Below, in pieces: positions 1 through 7,728 of a DNA stretch of 64,000 nucleotides. Every line of letters begins with the position of its first letter. The first letter of the stretch is position 1. The notes beneath the pieces were generated by a model. It did no database searches, was not told where the DNA came from, and was given only the letters and a program-made list of their open reading frames with translations. This DNA comes from Methanoculleus sp. (lineage in GTDB: Archaea; Halobacteriota; Methanomicrobia; Methanomicrobiales; Methanoculleaceae): contig JAHDQM010000014.1 of assembly GCA_018433835.1 (NCBI GenBank), positions 62,001 to 126,000 of the forward strand. The letters run 5' to 3'. The translations under genes were made by a program, and so were the position numbers.

Positions 1-207
1 CGGATGGCGATCGTCCTCGTGACCCACGACATCGGGGTGATCCCGGAGCACGTGACCCGGGTCGCCTGCTTGAACCGGCGCCTCTATACGCACGGCACGA
101 ACGAGATCACGGCGGATATGCTCGAGGCCGCGTACCACTGCCCGGTGGACCTGATCGCCCACGGGGTTCCGCACCGGGTCTTTTCGGAACACTCAAGGGA
201 GGAGTGA
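1..207 (+). CDS. Metal ABC transporter ATP-binding protein, C-terminal end (partial)
   Basis: The frame is open from the first base of the window, so the 5' part of the gene lies outside. The remaining 68 residues show the H-loop of an ABC ATPase (VLVTHD) followed by the short C-terminal tail usual in zinc/manganese importers (ZnuC/MntA type). The stop overlaps the GTG start of the permease gene by 3 bases, so the two are translationally coupled. The family assignment comes mainly from the partner permease. The exact metal cannot be told from this fragment. Confidence 0.8.
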   Translation, partial: RMAIVLVTHDIGVIPEHVTRVACLNRRLYTHGTNEITADMLEAAYHCPVDLIAHGVPHRVFSEHSREE

Positions 208-1019
208 GTCTGCTCGAAATACTCGGGTATGAGTTCTTCAGGAACGCGCTCGCCGCCGGGATGCTCGCGAGCGTCGCCTGCGGGATCATCGGCACCTACG
301 TCGTGGTGCGGCGGATGGTCTCGGTCAGCGGCGGCATCTCCCACGCGGCCTTCGGGGGGATCGGCCTCGGCTACTTCCTCGGGATAGACCCGCTCCTCGG
401 GGCAACCGGGTTCACCGTGGCGGCAGCGCTCGGGATGGGCGCGCTCCAGCTCCGGGCCCGGCAGCAGATGGACACCCTCATCGGCGCGGTCTGGGCGGCC
501 GGAATGGCCATAGGCATCCTCTTCGTCTATTTAACACCGGGGTTCGCTCCCGACCTCTTCTCCTACCTCTTCGGGAACATCCTCCTCGTGCCGCGGGGAG
601 ACATCCTGCTGATGGCGGTCCTCGTGATCATCATCGTCGCCGTCGTAGCCTACTTCTACCGGGAACTCCAGGCGGTCACCTTCGACCCGGATTACGCGAC
701 GGTCATGAACCTGCCGGTCGAGCGGCTCTCGCTCCTCCTTCTCGTGCTGATTGCGCTCACGGTGGTGATGCTGATCAGGGTGGTGGGGATCATCCTGGTG
801 ATCGCGCTCCTCACGCTTCCGGCGGCGATCAGCCGTCTCTACACCTCCCGCATCCGGAATATGATGCTCCTCGCCGTCGCCCTCGGCATCATCTTCACCG
901 TGACGGGGATCTGGCTCTCCTACCTTGTCAACGTCCCCTCGGGGGCGACGATCATCCTGGTGAGCACGCTCGCGTATGCGGGCGCCCTCGGGGTCGAACG
1001 CCTCCGGCAGGGCGATTGA
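204..1019 (+). CDS. Metal ABC transporter permease (ABC-3 family, ZnuB/MntB-like)
   Basis: This 271-residue polytopic membrane protein forms the channel of a zinc- or manganese-type ABC importer. The N-terminal part carries the family-typical stretch GIIGTYVVVRRMVSVSGG (about residues 28-45), followed by SHAAFGG, then several hydrophobic helices up to the C-terminus. The length is normal for ABC-3 permeases. The GTG start at 204 overlaps the stop of the ATPase gene, which confirms an operon. The substrate-binding protein is not seen and probably lies upstream of the window. Metal specificity cannot be decided from the sequence. Confidence 0.9.
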   Translation: MSLLEILGYEFFRNALAAGMLASVACGIIGTYVVVRRMVSVSGGISHAAFGGIGLGYFLGIDPLLGATGFTVAAALGMGALQLRARQQMDTLIGAVWAAGMAIGILFVYLTPGFAPDLFSYLFGNILLVPRGDILLMAVLVIIIVAVVAYFYRELQAVTFDPDYATVMNLPVERLSLLLLVLIALTVVMLIRVVGIILVIALLTLPAAISRLYTSRIRNMMLLAVALGIIFTVTGIWLSYLVNVPSGATIILVSTLAYAGALGVERLRQGD

Positions 1020-1069
1020 CAAAACAAACCGGTGCCCTTATGCCGGCGTATGCAAGAGGTGAGTAAGCA

Positions 1070-1594
1070 ATGGATCCGAACATCGAAGAGGGATACGCCC
1101 GGCTCCTCGAGACCATCGAGGACCTGCAGGCGAAGAAGGAAGAGTCGGCCTCGGAACTCCGGGGTAGCGTGGGAGCCCTCCTTGCGCGGATGGCCGCCGA
1201 TACGGCGCCGGTCGTGAAGCAGATCGGACTGGAGATGCTCCGGCGCGCGAAGAGGGAGGCATCGGGGGAGCTCTACGACCAGGAGTTCTACGATAAGAAG
1301 ATGATCGTCCTCGGGAAGGGCGACCCGCTCCCGTACCGCCCGGACGACCCGAGCAAGCCCGTCGATGCCCAGATATGCGTTCTCGACGAAGACGGGGCCT
1401 TCCACGAGTTGATGTACACCACCACCGAGATCCGGACCGATTCATATCTAAGCCCGCTCGCGCCGGAAGAGGCGTTCGACGTCTACGGCTACGACCTCGT
1501 CTTCATGCTCTACCGGGCGCTCTACGAGTACGCGAAGAAGGATGAGGAACTGATGGCCGCGCTCGCGCGGGCGCTCGAGTATCTTGGGTCGTGA
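1070..1594 (+). CDS. Conserved hypothetical protein
   Basis: A soluble, acidic protein of 174 residues. I do not recognise a family. The first 60 residues are strongly helical and charged (a probable coiled-coil region around residues 8-30). The middle part is richer in beta-type sequence (KKMIVLGKGDPLPYRPDD), and the end is helical again. There is no signal peptide, membrane segment or cysteine motif. The ATG is preceded by a good ribosome binding site (GAGGTGAG, about 6 bases upstream), and base composition matches its neighbours, so the gene is probably real. It stands 50 bases behind the metal-transport operon and could be co-transcribed, but nothing links its function to metals. Confidence 0.75.
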   Translation: MDPNIEEGYARLLETIEDLQAKKEESASELRGSVGALLARMAADTAPVVKQIGLEMLRRAKREASGELYDQEFYDKKMIVLGKGDPLPYRPDDPSKPVDAQICVLDEDGAFHELMYTTTEIRTDSYLSPLAPEEAFDVYGYDLVFMLYRALYEYAKKDEELMAALARALEYLGS

Positions 1595-1601
1595 AAATCA
1601 C

Positions 1602-1607
1602 TTTTTT
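1602..1607 (+). terminator. T-run terminator candidate
   Basis: Six consecutive T residues lie 8 bases after the stop of the gene ending at 1594, as in archaeal intrinsic termination. There is no strong hairpin directly before it. Assignment by position only. Confidence 0.4.
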
Positions 1608-1744
1608 CTGAAGGCAGTCCCCGAATTTCGAGGGGGGGCTGCAGCGGGCCTCCCTGGGAGTTTTGATCGCTGCATGCGTGTGGTGGGGGGGGCCAGCAGC
1701 TTCCGAACCTCGGGGTGTCCCGAAGAGCATTGGGTGGGACACCA

Positions 1745-2127
1745 CACCCGTGCACGGATTTCCAGCCAATATCGCCGTGAGGGGAGGGGCTGACGGGGAG
1801 TGCGATGGGCGGAACGCCCGGAGCACGAGCACCCGAAGGGTGCGGAGTGCGAGCGCAGCGAGCTTGAGCACCGATAGGTGCGAGTGCGACGTTCCACAGG
1901 AACGGAGCTCGACCACCGTCAGGTGGGGAGGGGGGCTCGACCACCGTCAGGTGGGGAGGGGGGCGCGCCCCCCTCCCCTGTCTCTCCCTCGTAATGGGCT
2001 TCCCATACCCCCACCCCACCCGGCCTCCTCCTCCGCACCTGCGGTGCTTCAATTCCTGCCGTTCGCTACGCCCCCGGCAGTCGTTCCCCGCCCCTGTGGG
2101 GCGGGGGCAGTGCGTGGCGATAGCCAC
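1745..2127. repeat. Hairpin-array element, copy A
   Basis: The 597 bases between the genes ending at 1594 and 2192 hold no convincing gene. From about 1745 a degenerate copy of the element at 11781-12123 can be followed in the same order: the GTGCACGGATTTC left end, the GCTGACGGGGAGTGCGA segment, the hairpins, then the ACCCCCACCCCACCCGGCCT segment and GGCAGTGCGTGGCGATAG. Hairpins: GGGCG-GAA-CGCCC (1807-1819), GCACCC-GAA-GGGTGC (1829-1843), GCACC-GATA-GGTGC (1868-1881), GTTCC-ACA-GGAAC (1891-1903), CCACC-GTCA-GGTGG twice (1913-1926 and 1941-1954), and CCCCGCCCC with a TGT loop (2086-2106). Any right terminal repeat is not recognisable here. Confidence 0.75.
1953..1978. repeat. Perfect 26-bp GC palindrome
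   Basis: A 13+13 base perfect palindrome made of GGGGAGGGGGGCG and its reverse complement, with no loop. It sits inside hairpin-array copy A directly after the two CCACC-GTCA-GGTGG hairpins. In copy B the corresponding place (about 11880-11901) has a degenerate form, GGGGGT followed by a C-rich tract. Confidence 0.85.
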
Positions 2128-2191
2128 CACGGTCCACTTTACTGGGCTTTTGATCGAGCCCTGCCCGTCCTATTATGCACCACCTAACCCC

Positions 2192-2644
2192 TCACCGGCG
2201 CCCGAAGATCGGGAACACCGGTTCCAGGGGGTCACGCCCGGCCCCGAGCGCCGTGAGCGGATACGAGCGCGTAAACTGCCGGCCTTCGTCATCTTCGTAC
2301 GTGACGACCGCTTTTGCCTCCACGAGCATCGAAGCTAGGCCAAATCCGGATTCCTCGTCAGGGTCGAGCGAAGTGATCTCGAAATCGATGTCGAGCGGGA
2401 CGAGGGCGACGTGGATGTTCTGCGCCCTTGCGGTGCCCGTATTGGTGACTGTAATCTCCCGTGCATCTTTCGAGAGATCCACGGTGATGAGCGGGTAACC
2501 GCCGGAATCTCCCATGATGCGGAAGCTCATCAGGAGAACGAGCACAACCACCAGCGCGATGAGGGCGAAGAAAACGTTGATGAAAAGCAGCCCGAGCGTA
2601 ATGAGGGCGCCCGTCACCAGGACGATCTTCTGGTTTTTTTCCAT
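2192..2644 (-). CDS. Small membrane-anchored hypothetical protein
   Basis: A protein of 150 residues. Residues 8-45 form two adjacent very hydrophobic helices (VTGALITLGLLFINVFFALI and ALVVVLVLLMSF), giving a membrane hairpin. Residues 50-150 form a soluble domain with beta-type sequence (ITVTNTGTARAQNIHVALVP), which looks like an Ig-like or CARDB-like fold. No enzymatic motif is seen. An archaeal TATA-like box (TTATAATT on the minus strand, 2668-2675) lies about 24-31 bases before the ATG, so the mRNA is probably leaderless. The gene is divergent from serS. The function is unknown. Confidence 0.75.
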   Translation of the reverse strand: MEKNQKIVLVTGALITLGLLFINVFFALIALVVVLVLLMSFRIMGDSGGYPLITVDLSKDAREITVTNTGTARAQNIHVALVPLDIDFEITSLDPDEESGFGLASMLVEAKAVVTYEDDEGRQFTRSYPLTALGAGRDPLEPVFPIFGRR

Positions 2645-2667
2645 GCTAGATGAGTTGGTTCGCCTGA

Positions 2668-2675
2668 AATTATAA
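2668..2675 (-). promoter_or_regulatory. TATA box of the small membrane protein gene
   Basis: TTATAATT on the minus strand, centred about 28 bases before the ATG at 2644. That places transcription start at or next to the start codon. Confidence 0.5.
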
Positions 2676-2799
2676 GAGTAGGTTTCGGGTGGAGGAAGCA
2701 GGACGCGATCCGGGCACAGCCCGGGCGATCACCTGCCCTCATCCCCCAGAAGGGCAACATGACCATATACCGTCATGGCGAAGTACGTACAGAGACAGT

Positions 2800-4077
2800 A
2801 TGCTTGAGTTGAAGTTCGTTCGTGCACACCCCGGGATAGTCAGGGCAGACCTCACGAAGAGAGGAGATACCGAAAAACTGGCCTGGATCGACGAGGTGCT
2901 GGAGATGGACCGGAGGGCACGGGAACTCACCGTGGAGATCGGAGACCTGCGCAACCGGAGAAACGTCATATCCCGTGAGATCAGCCAGGCGAGAAAGGCA
3001 GGGAAAGATATCGCGGGGCTTCTTGCCGAGGCGGCAGACCTCCCCGCGCGGGTCAAGGAGGCGGAGGCGGAGCGCGAGAGGCTCACCGAAGCGGTGAGGT
3101 ACCGCCTGATGCGGCTCCCGAACATCCTGCACGAGAGCGTGCCCGTCGGCAAGGACGAAACCGAGAACGTCGAGATCCGGCGGTGGGGTGAACCCCGGAT
3201 ACCTGCGTTCGACCTGAAGAACCACGGCGCGCTCGCCGTCGAGCATGACTGGGCGGACTTCGAACGCGCGGCGAAGATCGCCGGGTCAGGGTTTTATTTC
3301 TTGAAAGGCAGGCTCGCCCTGCTTGACATGGCTCTGCAGCGGTTTGCGATGGATCTGCTTGTTCGGCGCGGGTATACCCCGGTGATTCCTCCCTACATGC
3401 TGAACCGGGCCGCGTACGAGGGCGTGACCGACCTCGCCGACTTCGAGAACGTCATGTACAAGATCGACGGCGAGGACGAGTACCTCATCGCGACGAGCGA
3501 GCACCCGATGGCCGCGATGTATAGCGACGAGATCTTCGAGGAGAAGGACCTGCCGCTCCGGCTGGTGGGCTTGAGCCCGTGTTTCCGGCGCGAGATCGGA
3601 GCGCACGGGATCGATACGAAAGGGCTCTTCCGCGTCCACCAGTTTCAAAAGGTGGAGCAGTTCGTCTATGCCACCCCGGAGCAGTCCTGGGACCTCCACG
3701 AGGAACTGATGGCGAACGCCGAAGAGGTCTTCCAGCAGCTCGGCCTCCCCTACCGGGTCGTCTCGATCTGCACGGGGGATATCGGGACCGTTGCCGCAAA
3801 GAAGTACGACCTCGAGGTCTGGATGCCGCGCGAGGAGCGCTACCGCGAAGCGGTCTCGTGCTCGAACTGCACGGCCTACCAGGCGGTCAGGCTGAACATC
3901 AAGGTGCGCGACCCCGTCGAGTTCACCTCGAAGCGCTACGTGCATACCCTCAACAGCACCGCGATAGCGACCTCGCGCGCGATCCGGGCGATCCTCGAGA
4001 ACTACCAGAACGAGGACGGTTCGGTCACGGTCCCCGAAGCCCTCAGGCCCTACCTCTACGGCGAGGAGACGCTGTAG
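2800..4077 (+). CDS. serS: Seryl-tRNA synthetase
   Basis: Class II aminoacyl-tRNA synthetase that charges tRNA-Ser; 425 residues, the normal length of the common (bacterial-type) SerRS. The N-terminal 110 residues form the tRNA-binding antiparallel coiled coil (RDLRNRRNVISREISQ-like charged helices). The catalytic core shows motif 2 with CFRREIGAHG and RVHQFQKVEQ, and motif 3 with LNSTAIATSRAIRAIL. The frame is open from 2689, but the start is placed at the ATG 2800 because MLELKFVRAHPG matches the family N-terminus. This is the common SerRS type, not the rare one of some other methanogens. The gene is monocistronic, with a T-run just after its end. Confidence 0.96.
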   Translation: MLELKFVRAHPGIVRADLTKRGDTEKLAWIDEVLEMDRRARELTVEIGDLRNRRNVISREISQARKAGKDIAGLLAEAADLPARVKEAEAERERLTEAVRYRLMRLPNILHESVPVGKDETENVEIRRWGEPRIPAFDLKNHGALAVEHDWADFERAAKIAGSGFYFLKGRLALLDMALQRFAMDLLVRRGYTPVIPPYMLNRAAYEGVTDLADFENVMYKIDGEDEYLIATSEHPMAAMYSDEIFEEKDLPLRLVGLSPCFRREIGAHGIDTKGLFRVHQFQKVEQFVYATPEQSWDLHEELMANAEEVFQQLGLPYRVVSICTGDIGTVAAKKYDLEVWMPREERYREAVSCSNCTAYQAVRLNIKVRDPVEFTSKRYVHTLNSTAIATSRAIRAILENYQNEDGSVTVPEALRPYLYGEETL

Positions 4078-4108
4078 GCGTCAGGGGTCTGCAGGGGATC
4101 GATAACAC

Positions 4109-4114
4109 TTTTTT
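4109..4114 (+). terminator. T-run terminator after serS
   Basis: Six T residues 32 bases downstream of the serS stop, in the gap before the convergent permease gene. A plausible archaeal intrinsic terminator, judged by position and composition only. Confidence 0.4.
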
Positions 4115-4199
4115 GACCGGAACCGAACTCGCGGCCTGTTCGAAGGCATATAAAAATAGGGTTCGAGAGGCGTTCTCCCCTCCAGAGGAGGGGCACCCC

Positions 4200-4901
4200 T
4201 CACGGGATCGTCCGGACGATTCGCTCCTTCGTCACCTTCCCGGCGATGACACGGGCGAGGGCGAGGAGCGCCGCCCCGGCTGCCGCGAGGAGCGCTTCCG
4301 TCGTCCACGAGAGGCCCGGTCCGCCCGGTGCGACCTGCTGGAGCCCGACGATCAGGAAGATGAACCCGAAGATGAAGACGAACCCGAGGATCTGGTTCTC
4401 CCGCATCCCGAGCGCAAGCTGGGCCGCACCGATGAGCCCTGCCGCGGCGGCGATCCAGACCGGGACGACGACCACGAGGTGGAGGAGAAGCAGGGGTTCG
4501 GCGGCGATGGGAGTTCCCGAGAGGGTGGAGACCGCCGCGACGGTCACTGCGGCGGAGAAGAGGGTCATCAGATACGCAGGCACCGCGACCCCGGCTGCTT
4601 TCCCCTCCCAGAGTCGGCGGAGGGAGACCGGCGCGCAGAGGAGCGTCTCGATGGTGCCGTCCCGTTTCTCGCGGAGGAAGGCATCGGCGCAGAAGATGTA
4701 GCCCATGAAGACCCCGACCGGGAGGGTGACGGCGGCGATGCTGCCGGCAAGGATCGTAACCTCTTCACCGGCACCCGCGGCAATCCCCAGAGCGGACATA
4801 ACCGGGAGCCAGACGGCGAAGATGAGCCCGGAGATGAGGATGCTCCGGTTCCGGAGGGCGAGCCACATCTCGCGGCCGGCAATGATGCGAAACGTGCTCA
4901 T
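4200..4901 (-). CDS. ABC-2 type transporter permease
   Basis: A protein of 233 residues with six predicted membrane helices. It begins with a cytoplasmic segment (FRIIAGREMWLALRNRSI) typical of ABC-2 exporters of the NatB/CcmB-like kind. The loop FLREKRDGTIETLLCAPVS is the conserved coupling region between helices 2 and 3 that contacts the ATPase. The ATG overlaps the stop of the ATPase gene by four bases (ATGA), so the pair is one operon and one complex. The exported substrate cannot be predicted. Confidence 0.88.
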   Translation of the reverse strand: MSTFRIIAGREMWLALRNRSILISGLIFAVWLPVMSALGIAAGAGEEVTILAGSIAAVTLPVGVFMGYIFCADAFLREKRDGTIETLLCAPVSLRRLWEGKAAGVAVPAYLMTLFSAAVTVAAVSTLSGTPIAAEPLLLLHLVVVVPVWIAAAAGLIGAAQLALGMRENQILGFVFIFGFIFLIVGLQQVAPGGPGLSWTTEALLAAAGAALLALARVIAGKVTKERIVRTIP

Positions 4902-5830
4902 GCCTCACCCTCCGCCCGGCCGACGTGTTCGAGGTAGATCTCCTCAAGCGACCGGGACGACCGGCGGACCTCCTCGATGCGGAACCCGGCGCCGACGAGG
5001 GCCGCGACGAGGTCGGGGGTCGCGCCCGGGTCGGCAAGGGTGCAGTGGAGATGGTCTCCGTTCACGTCGCACCCCGTAACGTACGGCAGCCTCCCGGCGG
5101 TCTCGCACGCTCGGGCACGGTCGCCCGGGTCGGCAAGGGACACCGTAACGGCCGGGCGGCCGGAGGCCGCGGTGAGGTTCTCCACCGAGTCGAATGCCCG
5201 GATCCTCCCTCCCGCAAGGATTGCGACCGTGGAACAGACCCGCTGGACCTCGTCAAGGTGGTGGGAGTTTAAGAATACGGTCATCTCCTCACGCCGGGAG
5301 AGCTCGATGATGAGGTCGCGGACCATCCTCTGCGCACCGGGGTCGAGGCCGGAGGAGGGCTCGTCGAGGAAGACGACCTCCGGCCGATGGAGGATGGCCC
5401 GGGCGATCCCGAGTTTCCGCTTCATGCCGGTCGAAAACGTCCCGACCGGGTCGTCCCGCCGGTCGGCGAGACCGACGAGCGCGAGGAGTTCGTCGATCCG
5501 CTCCGCAGGGTCTTCGACGCCGTAGAGCCCGGCGTAGTAGGCCAGGTTGCCGTCGGCGCTCATCCGGTCGGCAAGACCGTTGTTCTCGAAGAGCACGCCG
5601 ATCCTCGCACGTGCTTCGTCGTCGGCAGCGAGGTCCCGCCCGAGAACCCGGACCTCACCTGCGCCGGGGGCGAGCAGGCCGAGCAGGATCCGGATGGTCG
5701 TCGTCTTCCCGGCGCCGTTCGGGCCGAGGTAGCCGAATATCTCGCCGTGCCCGACGGTGAACGAGACGTCGCGGAGGATCTCGCGGCCGTCGAAGGACCG
5801 CGAGAGGCCCCTGACCTCGACGGCGTTCAC
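4898..5830 (-). CDS. ABC transporter ATP-binding protein (ABC-2 exporter family)
   Basis: ATPase partner of the permease just downstream; 310 residues. Visible motifs are Walker A GPNGAGKTT, the signature FSTGMKRKLG, Walker B VVFLDEPSSGLDP and the switch SHHLDE. The C-terminal 90 residues form an accessory domain, as in NatA/CcmA-like subfamilies. I place the start at the GTG at 5830 because a strong GGAGGAG lies 6-7 bases before it. A GTG at 5848 would add six residues but would put the ribosome binding site inside the gene. The operon is ATPase then permease with an ATGA overlap. Confidence 0.92.
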   Translation of the reverse strand: MNAVEVRGLSRSFDGREILRDVSFTVGHGEIFGYLGPNGAGKTTTIRILLGLLAPGAGEVRVLGRDLAADDEARARIGVLFENNGLADRMSADGNLAYYAGLYGVEDPAERIDELLALVGLADRRDDPVGTFSTGMKRKLGIARAILHRPEVVFLDEPSSGLDPGAQRMVRDLIIELSRREEMTVFLNSHHLDEVQRVCSTVAILAGGRIRAFDSVENLTAASGRPAVTVSLADPGDRARACETAGRLPYVTGCDVNGDHLHCTLADPGATPDLVAALVGAGFRIEEVRRSSRSLEEIYLEHVGRAEGEA

Positions 5831-5989
5831 GCGCGCCTCCTCCGGCACCGCACGGCACAGGATCGAGAGAGGGTGGGGCGGGTATCGAGGGTTATGCGGA
5901 GGTTTTCAGCCGCATGACCGGTGGGAAACATAGGGATAGATCTCCTCGCAGGACGTAAAAAAAAGTAGTTTTTGTGTGGGTTGCGTGGG

Positions 5990-6016
5990 CTGCCCCCGTG
6001 TGTGCGAGGGTATAAA
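5990..6016. repeat. 27-bp direct repeat, copy 1
   Basis: The sequence reads CTGCCCCCGTGTG then TGCGAGGGTATAAA and is repeated exactly 61 bases downstream. Two copies with a 34-base unique spacer are too few to call a CRISPR array, and no cas gene is near. Each copy ends in TATAAA, so a duplicated promoter or mobile-element footprint is possible. Confidence 0.8.
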
Positions 6017-6050
6017 GCGGTCATCAGCGCCGAGACCCGGGCGCACGACG

Positions 6051-6077
6051 CTGCCCCCGTGTGTGCGAGGGTATAAA
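6051..6077. repeat. 27-bp direct repeat, copy 2
   Basis: Identical to 5990-6016. After the repeat both copies continue with purine-rich sequence and GGTC, so weak similarity may extend a few bases further. Confidence 0.8.
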
Positions 6078-6177
6078 AAGGTCCGGCATGCCGGGCTGAC
6101 CGCAAAGTTCCGGTGTGAGCACCCGCGACCTTCCCGTAAAAGGGGGGGGCCGATCCCTGCCGACACGGGGCGAGTCC

Positions 6178-6921
6178 CTAGCGTTCAGTTTTTGCAGGCT
6201 TCGCCACAGCGACCGGACGGGTAATTCCGGCCACCAGGATATAACGCCAGAGGACAGCGGCCAGGACGGCGCCGATGATGGGTGCGACCCAGAAGAGCCA
6301 GAGCTGCATGAGCGCTTCGCCGCCGACAAAGACTGCCGGCCCCAGGCTCCGCGCCGGGTTGACGGAAGCGTTGGTCACCGGGATCATGACGATATGCACC
6401 ATCGACAGCGCCAGGCCGATGGGCAGAGCGGCAAATGTCTTCAGTTCCTCAATGCCGGTCACAGCCAGGATCACGAAGACGAACAGGAGCGTCATCACTA
6501 CCTCAACCAGGAACCCGGATGCAAGCGAGTAGCCGCCCGGCGACAATGCACCGTATCCGTTCTGACCAAGCCCGTCCACGGCGAGCGAGTAGGATGGGTT
6601 TCCCACCGCAATGGCAAGAATCACTCCAGCAGCGATGATGGCCCCGATGCACTGGACAACGATGTAGATGAGTGCTTCCCGCGCTGGCATCTTGCCCGCC
6701 GTCAGCACTCCCACGGTGACGGCGGGATTGACATGGCACCCGGAAACGCCACCGATGGCATAGACCATCGCAAGAAGAACAAGTCCAAAAGCCAATGCTA
6801 CACCGAGATTTCCGACCACCGGCCCGGCGAGCACTGCACTTCCGACCCCGATAAGCACCAGTGCAAAGGTCCCGAACATTTCAGCAACGTACTTTTTCAT
6901 CCCATTTGCAGCCATTTGCAT
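6178..6921 (-). CDS. Aquaporin / MIP-family channel
   Basis: Membrane channel for water or small neutral solutes; 247 residues with six transmembrane helices and two re-entrant loops. Both pore signatures are intact: CHVNPAVTV (first NPA box, about residue 66) and NASVNPARSLGP (second NPA box with the selectivity-filter Arg). Archaeal members are AqpM; the sequence alone does not separate water from glycerol or gas specificity. Three ATGs lie close together (6921, 6915, 6900). MKKYVAEMFGTF at 6900 looks like the true family N-terminus, so the first seven residues may not be translated. The gene has no operon partner and is preceded by a long AT-rich region. Confidence 0.93.
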   Translation of the reverse strand: MQMAANGMKKYVAEMFGTFALVLIGVGSAVLAGPVVGNLGVALAFGLVLLAMVYAIGGVSGCHVNPAVTVGVLTAGKMPAREALIYIVVQCIGAIIAAGVILAIAVGNPSYSLAVDGLGQNGYGALSPGGYSLASGFLVEVVMTLLFVFVILAVTGIEELKTFAALPIGLALSMVHIVMIPVTNASVNPARSLGPAVFVGGEALMQLWLFWVAPIIGAVLAAVLWRYILVAGITRPVAVAKPAKTER

Positions 6922-7255
6922 TCATCTCCACGGTAATAACAGGCATCCGGGATCCCCCTCCCGAAGGGTGACTTCCCTGGATGAGGGGAGTGCATACGCC
7001 TGTGCTGGAGCGTGGCTATTAGAGCGACCGGCACACGGAACTATTGTGTGCAGATGTTGTTGTATAGATGCCATGGAGTGCGGAAAGTCGCCTGATAGAA
7101 TATATATTTAGTGTTCAAGTTACGCCGTCAATCGGCCCTGCGGAAGAGGCTATGTATCGTGCGGTGTCACCCCCGCAAGTTAAACAGATAGCGAAATACA
7201 AAAGGGGATAAAGCCCACAGTAGCTCTTGTTTCACCAAACAGGACAAAATTAGAG
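6922..7255. other. Intergenic region between aquaporin and tRNA-Ile
   Basis: This 334-base stretch has no supportable gene. An AT-rich patch (AATATATATTTAG, about 7099-7111) could be a promoter, but it lies 180 bases or more from the aquaporin start, which would imply a long leader. The stretch next to the tRNA is its 3' flank and shows no CCA. Confidence 0.5.
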
Positions 7256-7328
7256 TGGGCCCGATGCGATTCGAACGCACGACCTCCCGGTTATCAGCCG
7301 GGTGCACCACCAGCTATGCTACGGGCCC
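7256..7328 (-). tRNA. tRNA-Ile (anticodon GAT)
   Basis: The reverse complement folds as a full cloverleaf of 73 nt. The acceptor stem is GGGCCCG, paired with CGGGCCC before discriminator A. The D arm contains GCATAGCTGGTGGTGC. The anticodon stem-loop is CCCGG-CTGATAA-CCGGG, with GAT in the loop centre. The T arm contains GTTCGAATC. CCA is not encoded; the flank reads CTCTA. No intron is present. Confidence 0.96.
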
Positions 7329-7349
7329 TCATACACTCATATTAGTGCC

Positions 7350-7355
7350 TATAAA
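7350..7355 (-). promoter_or_regulatory. TATA box of the tRNA-Ile gene
   Basis: TTTATA on the minus strand lies 22-27 bases before the mature 5' end of the tRNA, the usual archaeal TBP site spacing. Confidence 0.6.
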
Positions 7356-7728
7356 TGTTGTACAATCTTCGATTTAAAGGTTTTGCAAGGAGCCTGCTCC
7401 TGAATCGTCTGAGAACGACGCCGGTGGAGGACAGGCAGGGGCAACAGCGTGAGACGAGATCTATAGGTGATTGCCTTCCCGGAAATGAAGCCGCCGCGCA
7501 TGGCCGCATCGAGGCGAACATCGACTTCGCGACTGTCATCACCAGGTTTGTCCTTTTCGGTACGTACGGCGGTCTCCCCACGCCGTGCCGTCTCCGCGGC
7601 CACCGGTGCCGGACTCGGCCCGGTGGGACTATCCTGCAATACCCGGCATTTTAGCACCGAATTGATTTGGACAGGCATCCAAAGCGCTATGTTGAAAACC
7701 GATGATAGAAGTATAGTTGAGTGGAACA
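7356..7728. other. Intergenic region upstream of iorA
   Basis: About 370 bases without a convincing gene. Open frames on both strands lack ribosome binding sites and recognisable sequence. The part next to iorA (about 7660-7728) is AT-richer and should hold its promoter. Confidence 0.45.

Larger units (their letters stand above)
5831..6177. other. Intergenic region with two direct repeats
   Basis: No gene is supported in this 347-base stretch. It contains the upstream region of the ABC exporter operon (transcribed leftwards), an A-rich tract around 5957-5964, and the two 27-bp repeats listed separately. Short open frames here exist only because of the repeat sequence. Confidence 0.6.

Noticed and set aside
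1584..2187. Open frames in the gap after 1594
   Set aside because: They run through the hairpin array. Their peptides resemble those read from the element at 11.8-12.1 kb only because the DNA repeat is shared.
5990..6077. CRISPR array
   Set aside because: Only two repeats, no third copy, one 34-base spacer and no cas genes in the window. Treated as a simple direct repeat.
7355..7654. Possible small gene between tRNA-Ile and iorA
   Set aside because: Frames on both strands lack a ribosome binding site and family pattern, and the frame content differs from coding sequence around it.
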